A stretch of 64,000 nt of DNA from Candidatus Altimarinota bacterium. Lineage in GTDB: Bacteria > Patescibacteriota > Gracilibacteria > Absconditabacterales > Absconditicoccaceae. Below the pieces are notes generated by a model. It searched no databases. It was not told the origin of the DNA and worked only from the letters and a program-made list of their open reading frames with translations. Location of the stretch: positions 145,592 to 209,591 of the forward strand of contig JAIPIU010000002.1 in NCBI GenBank assembly GCA_021734475.1, in the 5' to 3' direction. Made by a program: the position numbers and the translations under genes. Below, piece after piece: positions 1 through 11,722 of the stretch (position 1 is the stretch's first letter; every line of letters begins with the position of its first letter).

Positions 1-87
1 AAGATTGACTTTAGTTAGTAAATATATATAGTAAAAGTGATGTTGTCATTAAAATTATTAAATTAAACAATCTAAAAAACAAAAGTT

Positions 88-3000
88 ATGTTTGGAACAA
101 TTTTTTTCTTTGTATTATTGGGAAGCTTGATTCCTTTGATTATCAAGAGTATAAAAGCTATCAAGATTTATAGCTATAATGATAATCGTTATAATAGGAA
201 TGAACATAAACCATATCCTTCCAATTGGACATCGGTTATCGTTCTTCCAATAGCTGTAATCATTTCGTGGATACTTTTTAGTGTCTATGTAAATTATGCT
301 ACTAAATTTTGGTGGTATCAAGAAGTAGGAAGGACGGATGTTTTTTGGACTCTTTTGATTCCAAAGATAAAAATCTTTTTTGCTTCATTTATAATTCTAC
401 TTGTATCTTTCTATTTATTTACAAAGTTACAATACAAAAGTTTGTTTGGAAATAGATGGTCTCTCGCCATCAATCTCCCAATTTCTTTTGTTGTTTCTCT
501 TGGTTTTGGTCTTTGGATTGCTAGCGAATGGCAGAACATATTGATGTATCAAAACCAGTCTCTTATGGGATTACTAGATCCTTTATTTAATAAGGATGCC
601 AGTTACTATTTGTTTTCATTAAATTTATACGATGACTTTCTTTTTATTGCTAAAACTTTAGTCATTTGTGCATTATTGTATTCTTTGATAGTTTTTATTG
701 TAAAAGCTGTTAGAGAAGAAATGAATTTTGCAGAATTTATGAAAACAATTCCACGTTCAGTTTGGATTTTTATAGCACTATGGTGTGGTATACATTTATT
801 TGATAGACAAATTTCGATTTATCAATTGATGTATTCAGATCACGGTTTATTCTCAGGTGTAAATTATGTAGGTCAAAATGTAGATATACCTATCTTTCAC
901 ACAGAACAAATCGTTTTTGCTTTGATTGGTATTATTGCTCTTTGTATTCCTTTTTTCAAAAAAGCCGAAGGACTATTCAAATTCTTATCAATCGTTACAA
1001 TTATAGTAATGTTTGGTGGATTAATCCTTCCGCTATTTATAGCTACATTCAATATTGTATGGCTTATTATTGTTTTGCTTATTGCAATTGTAATATCTAT
1101 ATATTTATTTTTGTGGGGAAGAAAAATGGATAGGGAAATTCTTGTATTGGTTAATATACTGATTACAATTATTTTTGTTCAGTTTATTGCAAATGAAGGA
1201 ATAATTCCTGCTAGTATTCAAGCTGTATATGTTTCTCCAAAAGAAAAACAGGTTGAGGCTCCTTATATCAAAAATAATATTGAATTTACCAAACAGGCAT
1301 TTTGTTTAACTGACGAATATTTGGTAGAAAAATCTATTGATTATTCAGAAAAATTAACAAAAGAAATGCTGATTTCCAACCAACAAACAATTGATAATAT
1401 CAGGATTTTGGATCATGAAGCTACTATCCAAGTGCTAGATAACTCTCAAACAGAAACTCAGTACTATCATTTCAATGATGTGGATGTCGACAGATATCCC
1501 AATACTGATGGAACTAGCAATATGTATTTTGTTGGAGCTAGAGAAATGAACCAAGATGGTTTACAGTCCAAAACTTATTACAATACTAAGTACGTCTATG
1601 GACATGGATATGGATATATCAAAGCTCGAGGTAATACTTATGATATCACTAGTGGTTATCCGATATTAGAAGTAAAAGGAATGCCAATCAGAAATGGTGA
1701 GCCAAGAGTTTATTATCAAGAAGGAGATATTCCAGAGTTTTTCTATGTCAATTCCAATCAAAATGAAATAGATTATCCGGTAGAAAAAGGTGAAATAGAA
1801 TATGCTTACACAGGCAAGGGAGGAATCTCTATAAACACAGCTTGGAAGAAATTCTGTTTTGCAAAAAAATATGATTGGAGATTGTTTTTTGGTGGAGCCC
1901 CTGTAAATGATTCTACCAAAATAATGTTAAACAGAAATGTTTCAGAAAGAGTAAAAAAGATTTGTCCATTTATTACTTGGTCATCTGACGCTCTTTTCGT
2001 TATTCGCCCTGATGGTACAGCCGCTTGGATTGTAGATGGATTTTCGATAAGCGAACATTTTCCATATTCATCAGACTTTGATCCTGGTAAATGGGGTTAT
2101 TCTTTTGGTAAATTTAACTATATTCGCCATTCTGTAAAAGCTGTTGTTGATGCTTTTGATGGGACTGTTGAATTCTTTACTGTAAATGAAAAAAACGATC
2201 CTATTATCGGAACGATTGAAAATATCTTTCCTGATATGTTCAAACCTTTGTCAGAAATGCCAAAGGATTTACAACAACATCTGATTTACCCAATATTTTA
2301 TTTCAAAGCTCAGTCATACATGTACTTAAAATATCACATGGATGATCCCTATGAGTTTTATCAGCAAGATAAAATTTGGCGGGTAGCTAATGAAAATTAT
2401 AAAGGGGAAAAAACAATGATGGAGCCACGTTATATGCTTCTAAAACTCCCAAATGAAAACAAAGAAAAATTTGTGATTACTATTCCATTTACTCCCAAAG
2501 AGTTGAGTGAAAACCAAACCAGAGACTTTTTAACTGGTTGGGTTGCTGGAGAATGTGATCCAGAAAACTTCCTAAAATTAAATGTTTTCATGTATCCAAA
2601 AGGTAAAGAGATTTTTGGGCCGTGGATGATAGAAAACGCCACTAATACAGAATCTCAGATTAGTAAATCATTTACTCTTTGGGGACAGGGAGGAAGTAAT
2701 GTTTGGCAAGGTAATCTAATGTTGGTGCCAATAGACAATACAATTATAGCTATTGAACCAGTGATAGTACTTGCTCAAGCAAATGACGGTAAACAACAGT
2801 TGCCAAGTATTAAGATGATAATTGCTTTTCACAACAAACATCTTGCTTGGGGACGTACGACTGAAGAAGCTCTTTATAATCTTCTTCAGGGTTACAAACC
2901 ACAAGAAGCTGAATCATTTACAGGATCTGTAAAATCGATTTATGATCAATATGAAGTTACAATACCAATCATTGATAAACAGGGTAATGTCTCTTCAAAA

Positions 3001-3117
3001 ACGATCTCAGCTTCATCTCAACAAGAAGCTCTCAAAGAAATGCAAAAAGCTATCCTCAAATTCGAGGAAGGTTTAAAAATTCTCAAAGGAGCTATGCAAA
3101 CATTATCTCAGAAATAA
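88..3117 (+). CDS. UPF0182 family large membrane protein
   Basis: A 1009-residue protein that resembles the UPF0182 (COG1615) family, whose biochemical role is unknown. About seven hydrophobic segments fill roughly the first 370 residues, including a WWYQEVGRTDVFW stretch typical of the family. A large, mostly soluble region rich in aromatic and charged residues follows and probably lies outside the membrane. It ends with TAA and a strong terminator, so it looks monocistronic. The odd feature is glycine coding: all of its roughly 65-70 glycines are GGN and none is UGA, although neighbouring genes use UGA for most glycines. This suggests acquisition from a standard-code donor, or selection to avoid UGA. 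The family assignment comes from recognised sequence pattern and length. Confidence 0.85.
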   Translation: MFGTIFFFVLLGSLIPLIIKSIKAIKIYSYNDNRYNRNEHKPYPSNWTSVIVLPIAVIISWILFSVYVNYATKFWWYQEVGRTDVFWTLLIPKIKIFFASFIILLVSFYLFTKLQYKSLFGNRWSLAINLPISFVVSLGFGLWIASEWQNILMYQNQSLMGLLDPLFNKDASYYLFSLNLYDDFLFIAKTLVICALLYSLIVFIVKAVREEMNFAEFMKTIPRSVWIFIALWCGIHLFDRQISIYQLMYSDHGLFSGVNYVGQNVDIPIFHTEQIVFALIGIIALCIPFFKKAEGLFKFLSIVTIIVMFGGLILPLFIATFNIVWLIIVLLIAIVISIYLFLWGRKMDREILVLVNILITIIFVQFIANEGIIPASIQAVYVSPKEKQVEAPYIKNNIEFTKQAFCLTDEYLVEKSIDYSEKLTKEMLISNQQTIDNIRILDHEATIQVLDNSQTETQYYHFNDVDVDRYPNTDGTSNMYFVGAREMNQDGLQSKTYYNTKYVYGHGYGYIKARGNTYDITSGYPILEVKGMPIRNGEPRVYYQEGDIPEFFYVNSNQNEIDYPVEKGEIEYAYTGKGGISINTAWKKFCFAKKYDWRLFFGGAPVNDSTKIMLNRNVSERVKKICPFITWSSDALFVIRPDGTAAWIVDGFSISEHFPYSSDFDPGKWGYSFGKFNYIRHSVKAVVDAFDGTVEFFTVNEKNDPIIGTIENIFPDMFKPLSEMPKDLQQHLIYPIFYFKAQSYMYLKYHMDDPYEFYQQDKIWRVANENYKGEKTMMEPRYMLLKLPNENKEKFVITIPFTPKELSENQTRDFLTGWVAGECDPENFLKLNVFMYPKGKEIFGPWMIENATNTESQISKSFTLWGQGGSNVWQGNLMLVPIDNTIIAIEPVIVLAQANDGKQQLPSIKMIIAFHNKHLAWGRTTEEALYNLLQGYKPQEAESFTGSVKSIYDQYEVTIPIIDKQGNVSSKTISASSQQEALKEMQKAILKFEEGLKILKGAMQTLSQK

Positions 3118-3151
3118 TACCGACAACATCTTTTCTGAGATTTACAATCGC

Positions 3152-3182
3152 AGCCCGCGGATTTTCCCGGGCTGTTTTTTTA
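3152..3182 (+). terminator. Rho-independent terminator after the UPF0182 gene
   Basis: AGCCCG (3152-3157) pairs with CGGGCT (3168-3173), followed by a T run to about 3181. It lies 35 bases after the stop codon. The GC-rich stem stands out in this AT-rich sequence. From here to 3296 I see no gene. Confidence 0.85.
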
Positions 3183-3296
3183 TTTACATTTTTTATTAAA
3201 TGTCAAATCAAATCCCTGTACTAAACCCAAAATTTTGACCATCTCAAAATTCTGATTATAATAATTAAGTGCATATATTTACTATACACGTGAAAC

Positions 3297-4805
3297 ATGG
3301 ATAAAAAACAAAAGCATGTTATTTATTTAGCTTTGTGTATTTCGCGAGTCCTTTTTATATTTGGGGATTATTTTTTGTCTAATACTCAAAATATTCAAGC
3401 CGACAATATCCCTAGTGAAAGCAAAGTTCTTCCAAATCAAAATATCCAAGCTCAAGAGCCACAAGATATTATCAAAAATATCAATCAAGATATCCAAGAA
3501 ATCTGAATCCAAGACCAAGATATACAAAAATTTGATATCAATCAGCTCCAAGAAGATGAAAAAAATAATTATGATAATATCCAGATTTTACAAGAGGTTT
3601 ACAAAAAAACTAACAATCCAGAAATCTTAACTAAGTTGTTACAAGAGCTTATAGAAAGTTATCAATTTGATTATGCTAAATCATATATCAATCAAATTAG
3701 TACATTGTGATATTCTCCTGAAATTGATTCAGATTTGTATCTACATATTTTGATAAATTCACTTTCGATTACTGATTCTAGAGATCTAATATATTTCGAA
3801 ACTCAGCTTGAAAATATGTCTAATAAGTGATATATCAACAAAGATGATACATATTTCTATCTATGATTGATCAAGATCTGGAAAAAAGATTTTAATTGAG
3901 CAAACAATTTATTCAAAAATATTTTGGACTCTCGTTATTCCAAATTTATAAATCATTTTGATACCAATCTGACTAATTATTCTGCTCAAAAAGATATTCC
4001 TTCTTACTATACTGATGCTATGATATCGTTAACCATGCTCAAAAACTGATATTTCTCTATAGCAAAAAAATTATCTCTCAATGTTCTTATGTCCAATGAT
4101 AAATATATTTTACCATATCAGATATTGGCTTATTCACATTTCCTCACAAACAATCGAGAAACTTCTATAGACTATTTTCTCAAACTAATAGACATAGATA
4201 AAAGCAAAGAAGACAATTACAAATTTATGATATGAGTCAGCTATTATCGATTGGATAAAAATGAAGAATCTGTCCTATATTTATCTCAGATCAAAAACAA
4301 ACTATACCAAACAGATGTTCATAGATATCTCATATTAAACTACTTGGAATGAAATGATATTCCCAAACTAGTACGTACACGACAGTCATTACTATGACAA
4401 AATGATTTAGAAAAATCAGATTTTTATAATTATTTTTACAATACATTTTACATCCCATTTAGAAATCAAGAGCCATCCTCGATATACAAAGAAAATCAAA
4501 CTTTGGCAATTAGTTTCTTGGATAAATGTTATCAAACATTCTCTACATGAGATAGTGATATCTGTATATACTGACAGGCATGACAAGATATTACATTATT
4601 TAATCGAGAAGCAGCCAAAGATAAACTGCTCTATCTAGCAGAAAAATATCCTCAATCATATATCTATCATGCATTATGAGATTATTATAATATCAAAAAA
4701 GATCTACAAAAAGCAAAAACTTACTACATCAAAGCAGTAAGTTCTACAACAAGTGAAACAGAAAAAAATATAGTTAGAACAAAAATTATAGATCAAAATA
4801 TTTAG
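3297..4805 (+). CDS. Exported TPR-repeat protein
   Basis: A 502-residue ORF when UGA is read as glycine; it has more than a dozen in-frame UGA codons and only one GGN glycine. Residues about 7-25 form a hydrophobic segment that could be a signal anchor or signal peptide. A Gln/Asn/Ile-rich stretch (many NIQ and DIQ steps) follows. The C-terminal part has helical repeats, clearest near residues 440-490, where ALGDYYNIKKDLQKA is a canonical TPR helix pair. TPR proteins act as binding scaffolds; the partner is unknown. Its TAG stop overlaps by two bases the TAA of the convergent gene on the other strand. Confidence 0.75.
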
Positions 4806-5680
4806 GCAGCTATAGCTGGAGTATCTTCTCAAATTACTGGAGCTTTTTCTTCAGGCTTAGAATTTATTTTTACTTTGGGAGCTCATTTAACTATTTTCAT
4901 TCATCATTTTTTATCTTCTTTAGCTTCCAAGACTTCAGCTAATTGTTCAGATATTTTGGCCATATGTTCTTCCATTTTACTTATTCTTTCTTTCAAATCC
5001 AATACTTCCTTATCATCTTTCTTCTCTTCTGGCTTATCTTTTTTATCATCAATTTTATCTTCTTTTGGAGCTTCTTTCTTTTTGTCTTTTGATTCATCTT
5101 TAGCTTTATCATCTTTTTTCTCTTCTGGCTTATCTTTTTTTTCTGATGCAGAAGATCATTTTTTTAATTCTTTGAAACCTTCTCCATAAGAACCTCGCCA
5201 TTTTTTCATATTAGTTTTAAATCATTTATCTCATTTCCAAAGTTTTACTCTATTTTCTTTTTTCAAAAATAAATTTCCACCCCATGTAAATGGAGTAGCT
5301 GCAGCTCTTCGAGAAAAATCCAAAGCTGTTCATAATCCATATTTGGCTCATCAGTAGACAGCGTGAGTAGGTCGAGTTGTAAGTTTTGATAATCCATAAG
5401 CTTCACCTCGATTACCTTCGTATGGAGCCCAAAATCTTTTCCATCCAGCTTTGTTATCAGCCTTATAGTTTTTTCGTCAATCACCAAGTCTTGTTCAATA
5501 TTTTTTATAAGTATCTTTTGCAAAAGGATCTCTCAGAGCATCCATCAAAAGTCTTCAGGTATCAGCGACTACGCCAGCACTAGTTTTGGCTGTGTTTAGT
5601 CCAAATCACACTACTCCAAGAGGTGAAAGTGCAGCTTGAGTAGCTCATCATACAATTTTAGAAGGTATACTTAGTCCCAT
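4802..5680 (-). CDS. Hypothetical protein with Lys/Glu/Asp-rich C-terminus
   Basis: A 292-residue ORF under code 25. The first 180 residues are Gly/Ala- and Trp/Arg-containing with short weakly hydrophobic stretches (for example near residues 10-35). Residues about 180-240 hold a low-complexity segment with a nearly repeated unit (KKDKPEEKKDD occurs twice). A probable coiled coil follows (ERISKMEEHMAKISEQLAEV). I do not recognise the family. The charged repeat and coiled coil suggest a structural or scaffold role, which is inference. It is convergent with the TPR gene and divergent from the large gene at 5850. Confidence 0.75.
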
Positions 5681-5775
5681 TTTTAATATTAATTTTAAAA
5701 ATTAATTTAATATATTATAACAAAATAAAATAAAATGTCAAATAAAAAGATATTAATAAAAAAGCTTGGCAAAAT

Positions 5776-5804
5776 TTGACAAAAATCTGATTTTTATGTA
5801 AAAT
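5776..5804 (+). promoter_or_regulatory. Sigma70-type promoter of the 5850 operon
   Basis: TTGACA at 5776-5781 and TAAAAT at 5799-5804 with a 17-base spacer. The sequence just downstream (TTAACTTTGTATTTTA) closely resembles that after the promoter of the 38018 gene, which supports a real shared element. Confidence 0.7.
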
Positions 5805-5849
5805 TAACTTTGTATTTTAAATATTCAGATTTATCTATTATAAAACAAA

Positions 5850-8800
5850 ATGGTTAATTCTTCAAATTCAAGTTTTAATAGTCTTTGGGAAAAAAGTATC
5901 AAAACTGCTGAGGTAAATAAAACCTTTTCCAAAAAGATGGTTGATGCTCTACAGACAGATTACAACAAACTTTCCTCAAAAGAGAAAGAACTTTTATCTC
6001 AAGAGCTCAATGATAGAATCAAATTTCGAGAAGAAAAACAGAAGGTTCTGGAAGATAAAAATGCTAGTGAAGATCAAATAAATAAGTGCAAAGAAAGTAT
6101 CAAAAGATACCAAAGAATATATTCTGATCTAGAGAAAGCTCCACTTACTGATTCTCCAGAAAATGAATGAGAAGAAAAATCTGAAAAAGAAACAAAAAAA
6201 GTAGAAGCAAAAGAATCATCAGAAAAAATAAACAAAGAATTATTTGTAAATAGAGATACATTAGCAGAAGATATAGCCATCAATAGATACAAAAACTGAT
6301 TAGATTCAATCAATGATTGATTTCCTAGTGGAGAAATTACACTTAGAGATGGTAAGAAAATCAAAATAGATGAACACAAAGATTATGAATTTTTCAAGTC
6401 TGAATATAAAAAAGCAATATCAATAAATGATCAAGAAACGATGAAAAAACTTGATACGCAATTTGCTGAGAGATTAATTTTGGAGAATCCTACCACAGAC
6501 GATATTACAAAAAGATATTATATACAAATAAACAATGATATATCATGAAAAAATAATAAAACAGAAAAAGAATTAGAAGAAGAGGCAATTAGATGTGTAG
6601 AAGGTCTTACAAAAATATGATACAATGTAGAATATATTAAATACAAAGAATGAAATGAATATGAAAATCTAGATGAAAATACGGTCAAAGAACGAGATGT
6701 CGACCTAATCAAAACCAATAGTAAATATAGAGAAAAACTAAAAGCAAGACTAGCTAATCTAAAGATTGGAGAAACAATTACTCTTATTAAGTGAGGTCAA
6801 ACAGCAATACTTCAAAAATATGATGAAAATGGATGGATAGCTAAGCATTGTCAAATAGATGAAATCTCAAAACTTATAGATAAAGATCATTATGTGGAAT
6901 TTGATGGAAATAAAAGCTATATAAGCTATGTATTAAACCAAGATTTATTCTGATTTATAGATGATTGAATACAAGATAAAGAAGAAAAAATATATCATAT
7001 AGTTAGACAAAAAGAAAAAGAAATAATACCAGACCCAGATCCAGAATACAAAGATTTAGATCTAAGCGCAGTAATATCAGATATGTGAACAGACGTACAT
7101 AGAGAAAGAATTTCTCTAGAGACAGAAGAAGAGCTCAAAGATTATTATAAATGATTAGCCCGATGGCGTTTAGATAAGAGAGCTTATTTGTTCTTATCTA
7201 GATGAGCAAAAAGAAAAAGAATGATCAAAGAATGAATGGATAAATTATCCGGTAAAGCATTCTCTGGTGATGATTCATTGGACGATAAAACAATAAATGC
7301 TGCAGATCGTCATGAATTGGAACTATTAAATAAATTGGAGGATATAGACAAAGCGAATGCTACAGTTATCAAAAATGTAGATGTAGATAATCTATGTAAA
7401 GATTTTCTATTATGATCAGTCAATGAAGATAACTTCAAAACAAAATTTAATGAAATAATAGATGCAGACGCTAATATACAAAATGTTTTGAAATGAAAAA
7501 AGATATCACATATATGAACAAATATTCTAGAAAAACTAAAAATTCAGAAAGCCAATGTAGATCTAATGAATACAGTAAATTCTGAATTTAATGCCTACGT
7601 TTGAGATTCAAACAATATACATATAGATAATATAAACAAAGCTATAGAAGATTATATAAATAAATTTCAAAAGACTCCTGAATTTATGGCAGATTATCAA
7701 GATTTTTTGAACAATACTCCATGATCAAAAGAGAAATTGGAAAAATATCTAAAGCATCAAAAGGCAATTATGAAGATGCAAATTACAAATTTAAAAGTAA
7801 ATCTAGATGTTCTTACATGATGAAAATCAGCCTATCAAATTGACAACAAAGATCGTCAGAAATGATTTTGATATAAGATATGAAAAGCTTTAGATAAACT
7901 TCCACGATGGGCTCAGACAGCATGATTTGTATGAATATCTATAGGTACATGATTGCTAACATGATGACTTGGAACAGTTGCGGCAGCAGCAATTACTACA
8001 TGAGTCTCAGCTTGATCTATAGGATGACTTAATGCTCTCAAAAAACGAACTCACTATACCAAAGAACAAAACACTCACGAAAAAAATATTGTTACAGATA
8101 ATAAAGCAGAAAAAGAAAAAATAGCTGAACTTCAAAACTTAGCAACGACAGGTAAACGATATCAACGAAAAACTTATAAAGCAAAGAGACAACTAAAATT
8201 ATATAATGAAGCTACTCAACAAGATTTTCAAATTACAGATACTGTTACACAAAATATTATGGCTGAAGCTTCTAAACTTAATTGAATGGATAATGCTAAA
8301 CTTGAAGAAAGTTTAATTCAATGATTAGCTCGTTTGGATTATTATAGAGAGACATGACATAACTTCCTAGCATCAGAAGATAAAGAAAAAATAGAATCAG
8401 ATTTCAATAAGTTAGAAAAAGCGATTATTCTTTGATTACAGAGATTATGAACAGATCTAGACACCTTCCGTCAAAAACCAGAATGTACGACATTAAAAGA
8501 CACATTGAAAGAAGACTATGATAAATCATTCAAAAATTTCAAAAAAGAAAGAAGAATATTAGCGGCTAAATACTGAGTATCTACAGCTGCATTATCAGCA
8601 TGAATGTCTGTGGGTATGCAACGAATTACATGATCATGATTATTTTCTGACAAAGCAGTAGATTGAGTTGCTGCTACAAATTTTACAAATAATAGTACAG
8701 ATTCATTTGATTTATGAAAAGCCGAATTATTGGATACAGCTACTAGAAATGATTTATATAATACATGAACAAATATCTTAAAAGATCCTAGTGTAATAGA

Positions 8801-10718
8801 TTGATCTAATATTACTATCAATTACGGTGCATGAACAGATGCTACGGCGGTAATACCATGAAGACTTACAGAAGCTGTATATCAATCTAAAATAGATAAT
8901 GTAATAACTAATATAAATGCATTAAATCTTGATTCCGCAACCAAAGATGCTTTGATAGATCATGTTAAATCTCAACCACGACAATCTTCTCGAGATACAA
9001 GTAATTTTATGAATGATTATCTACACGGTATGAGATGTGCAGAAGCCGTAGAACAAGTTGCCAAATCAGTAGCAGATTCTGGTAGAGACAATATTACACT
9101 CAATCTAAATTATGATAGTACTATGGATATTGTATGACAGTCTATGAAAGAAGCATCAGAGAGAGTGGTAAATGCAAACTTTGTTGTAGATACTCCAGAG
9201 ATAGCATGAGTAACGGAAAGATCACGATGAAGATTCTTACAATTCCCGGTATTCTTCAACACATTCAAAGATAATGTTGAGTTAAAACAAGAAAAAAAAC
9301 CTGAAGATGAAAAAGATAAACCAATAGATGATTGACAAAACGATTGAGAAAAACCAGATGAAGATAAGGAAATAGATGTAGATGATATAGATGACTATAA
9401 ACCAAAACCTACAGACCCAACAGAAGATCCAGAATGATTCTATGGAGATGATCTATGACCTAGCAAAGATCTAGATTGAAAAAAAAGTATTATAACTAGA
9501 TGACAAAAAATAGATAAAATAGATAAATCTGATTATGGAAAAGAATATCCATGAACATGAAAACTCCAATCAGAAAAAGAAACCGCATTTGATATTCTTA
9601 TGAGAAAAAAGAAACTAACTCCAGAAGATAAATCTATAATACAAAAACTACAGGCAGAATGAAAAAATCATAACGATATTATGACATACCTAGAAAATAA
9701 AGTAAAGAAACAGAGACTTCAAGCAAAAGAAAAAGCTGAATCTCCAAAGCGAGCTTTTAATCAAATATTAGAAGAATGTTATGCTAATATTCCAAAATAT
9801 TTGGAAAAGATTTTGTGACCAGATGTGGCATCTAAGTTTAATAAACTTCCAGATGCTAATAGAATCCATTTGGTATGAGAATATGATTATTTGAGTATAG
9901 CATGATCTTGATCTAGTGGTGTTTTTAGAACACAGGCATGAGATATATATGTATCACAATCAGCTGTAGAACAATTTGAAAATGCAGGCGATATTTGACA
10001 AATTGAGAGAGACGGAAAAACAGTTCGTTTCCCTAGAATATATCGAGAAATTAAACATATACTTACTCATGAAATGCTTCATAGTATGAGTGTACTAAAT
10101 TATAGTGATTTCAATAAATGAGAATCAAATAATGCTAACTTGATATCCACTAGACGTCTATGATTTATGAATATAAATAACAATAAAAAAACTTTGAGGG
10201 GTCGTGGTATAAATGAATGAACTACAGAATCTTTAGCTCAATCTATATTAGCTATGCGATACAAAGATGAATGACTAAATGATTATGCTCCAGCATGGAT
10301 AGCTTATCAAAAAGAACAAAAAATAATGGACAAGATAATCCAAACAGACTGAGATAATATAGATCTAAAAGATTTCTATAAAGTAATGTTGATTAGAAAA
10401 TATTGAGATGAATGAGAAATTCAAGAAGCTACTCCATTACTAGAGCTTATGAGAAAAATGAATTGATGAAAAGAAATAGCAAGTTCACCTAGACCATATT
10501 ATTATCAACTTATTATGAGTTTATCAGATTATGTAAATGAAGGTAATGTTGGTAATATTCAATTTATAATTGATTTTATAGAGAAAAAAGATATTTCAAT
10601 CATCAAACGTAATATATGATCCAATTTAGATGCGGTATTTGATAAATCACTATTAAATGATGCCAAGACAGATTTCAATGAAGAAATATTAAAAAAATAT
10701 GAACCATTAATCGGATAA
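5850..10718 (+). CDS. Giant protein with C-terminal gluzincin-like HExxH/NExxTE motif
   Basis: A 1622-residue ORF with many in-frame UGA codons read as glycine. Residues 1-110 are coiled-coil-like and charged. A Gly/Ala-rich hydrophobic hairpin near residues 690-730 (TGLLTGGLGTVAAA) looks membrane-inserted, and a second weaker hydrophobic stretch lies near 905-930. An acidic linker rich in Asp, Lys and Pro lies near 1150-1220. The C-terminal part carries HEMLH at 1407-1411 and NEGTTE at 1455-1460, the spacing and order of zinc ligands in gluzincin metallopeptidases. There is no N-terminal signal peptide. The family is not recognised as a whole; the peptidase call rests on the two motifs. It is followed after 28 bases by the small acidic gene, probably in one transcript. 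Confidence 0.8.
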
Positions 10719-10746
10719 AACTTTTAAATAAATAAAAAACTATAAA

Positions 10747-11058
10747 ATGACAAATCAGATTCAAAAAAATTTCCAAGAAGAATTTTTGGATGAGCTACTA
10801 GATTCGGCGTGATTTAGTGATGATGATAATTTGGAATTACTCAAAGAAGATCTTAGACCGTTACTTCAACAGAGGATAATGTGATCTATCTACAAAGAAT
10901 TAAATCAAGAGCAAAGAGATGATGTAACAGATCTTTTGGATAATAATAAAATCAATGAACTAGATGAATATCTTAGAAACACAATATCAGCTTATGATGA
11001 GTTTTTGATGGAAATATATTCAAATTTTGAGGATGAATATCTAGAAAATATGGCATAG
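10747..11058 (+). CDS. Small acidic helical protein
   Basis: A 103-residue ORF with two UGA glycines. It is strongly acidic and predicted helical, with Glu/Asp/Leu-rich stretches such as LDELLDSAGFSDDDN and an acidic C-terminus. I see no signal peptide or membrane segment and do not recognise a family. It lies between the giant protease-like gene and a lipoprotein gene with short gaps (28 and 23 bases), so the three are probably co-transcribed. A partner role for one of its neighbours is only inference. Confidence 0.7.
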
Positions 11059-11081
11059 TTTTAGACTATAAAATAATCAAA

Positions 11082-11390
11082 ATGAAAAAAGAAATTAATT
11101 TACCTAAATCTAGAAGTCGAAAAAATCGAGCTCAAAAACGATCTCACAGAGCAGTAATTTTATCTATGCTTGCATGAACTTTGACTATGGCTTCATGTGG
11201 AAAATCTTCAGATTCAGAAAAAAAAGCAAAAGCTATTTATGAGGCAGAGACTGCTGTCAGAAAAGCAGAAAGTATATTAAAGTCAGCAAAAGAAGATTTT
11301 AAAGACGCTCAAGAAGATGTCAAAGATGCCGAAAAGGATCTCCAAGAAGCAAAAGAAAATCTAAGAGAAGCAAAAAATGAATATAAATAA
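11082..11390 (+). CDS. Small coiled-coil lipoprotein
   Basis: A 102-residue ORF. A basic N-terminus (KSRSRKNRAQKRSHR) precedes a hydrophobic signal segment ending in a lipobox-like MASC; the cysteine at about residue 38 would be lipidated. In-frame UGA supplies a glycine in the signal (LAGTLTMASC). The mature part is a Lys/Glu/Ala heptad-like helix resembling small Lpp-type or alanine-zipper lipoproteins. It closes the 5850 operon and ends two bases before the stop of the convergent DUF721-like gene. Confidence 0.75.
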
Positions 11391-11392
11391 TT

Positions 11393-11692
11393 CTATTTAA
11401 AAAATATTTCACTCAGCCTAGTTTTATATCATAGATTAGCAAGAGACTCGTTTATTTTTTCCAAGAGCTCTTGTTTTTTTTTATATAAAAAAATTTTTAT
11501 TTTTTGATCTGATGTTTTTACAAATAACTTATTGAATCTAACATATCCAGATATTATATCATCTATATTTTTTATATCCAAATTATCTTTGAGAAAACGT
11601 TTCATTACATTTACCGCTACAGACCCTATCATATTTCTTCATAGATGTCTATTTGCCATCCTTTTTCTAATTTCATTTTTTATCAATTTCAT
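11393..11692 (-). CDS. DUF721/DciA-like small protein
   Basis: A 99-residue ORF when one internal UGA near the C-terminus is read as glycine. The pattern of a basic N-terminal helix, a central beta segment (KLFVKTSDQKIKIFLYKKK), then ELLEKINESL and a final short strand resembles DUF721 proteins such as DciA, which help load the replicative helicase. Similarity is weak and by eye only. It lies 30 bases after trmD on the same strand, likely in one transcript. The start at 11692 is chosen because an in-frame TAA lies directly upstream. Confidence 0.5.
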
Positions 11693-11722
11693 TTATATAT
11701 CCAAAAATAATAAAAATCTGAA

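Noticed and set aside
4875-5189. Plus-strand Ser/Leu-rich ORF opposite the Lys/Glu-rich gene
   Set aside because: Its Ser/Leu/Phe low complexity is the complement of Lys/Glu codons on the minus strand; the minus-strand gene has a full ORF with UGA glycines.
5850-10718. Apparent chain of pseudogenes and frameshifts when read with the standard code
   Set aside because: The same frame stays open across all UGA codons, and UGA falls where glycine is expected in conserved families elsewhere in the window. Code 25 explains it; the genes are intact.
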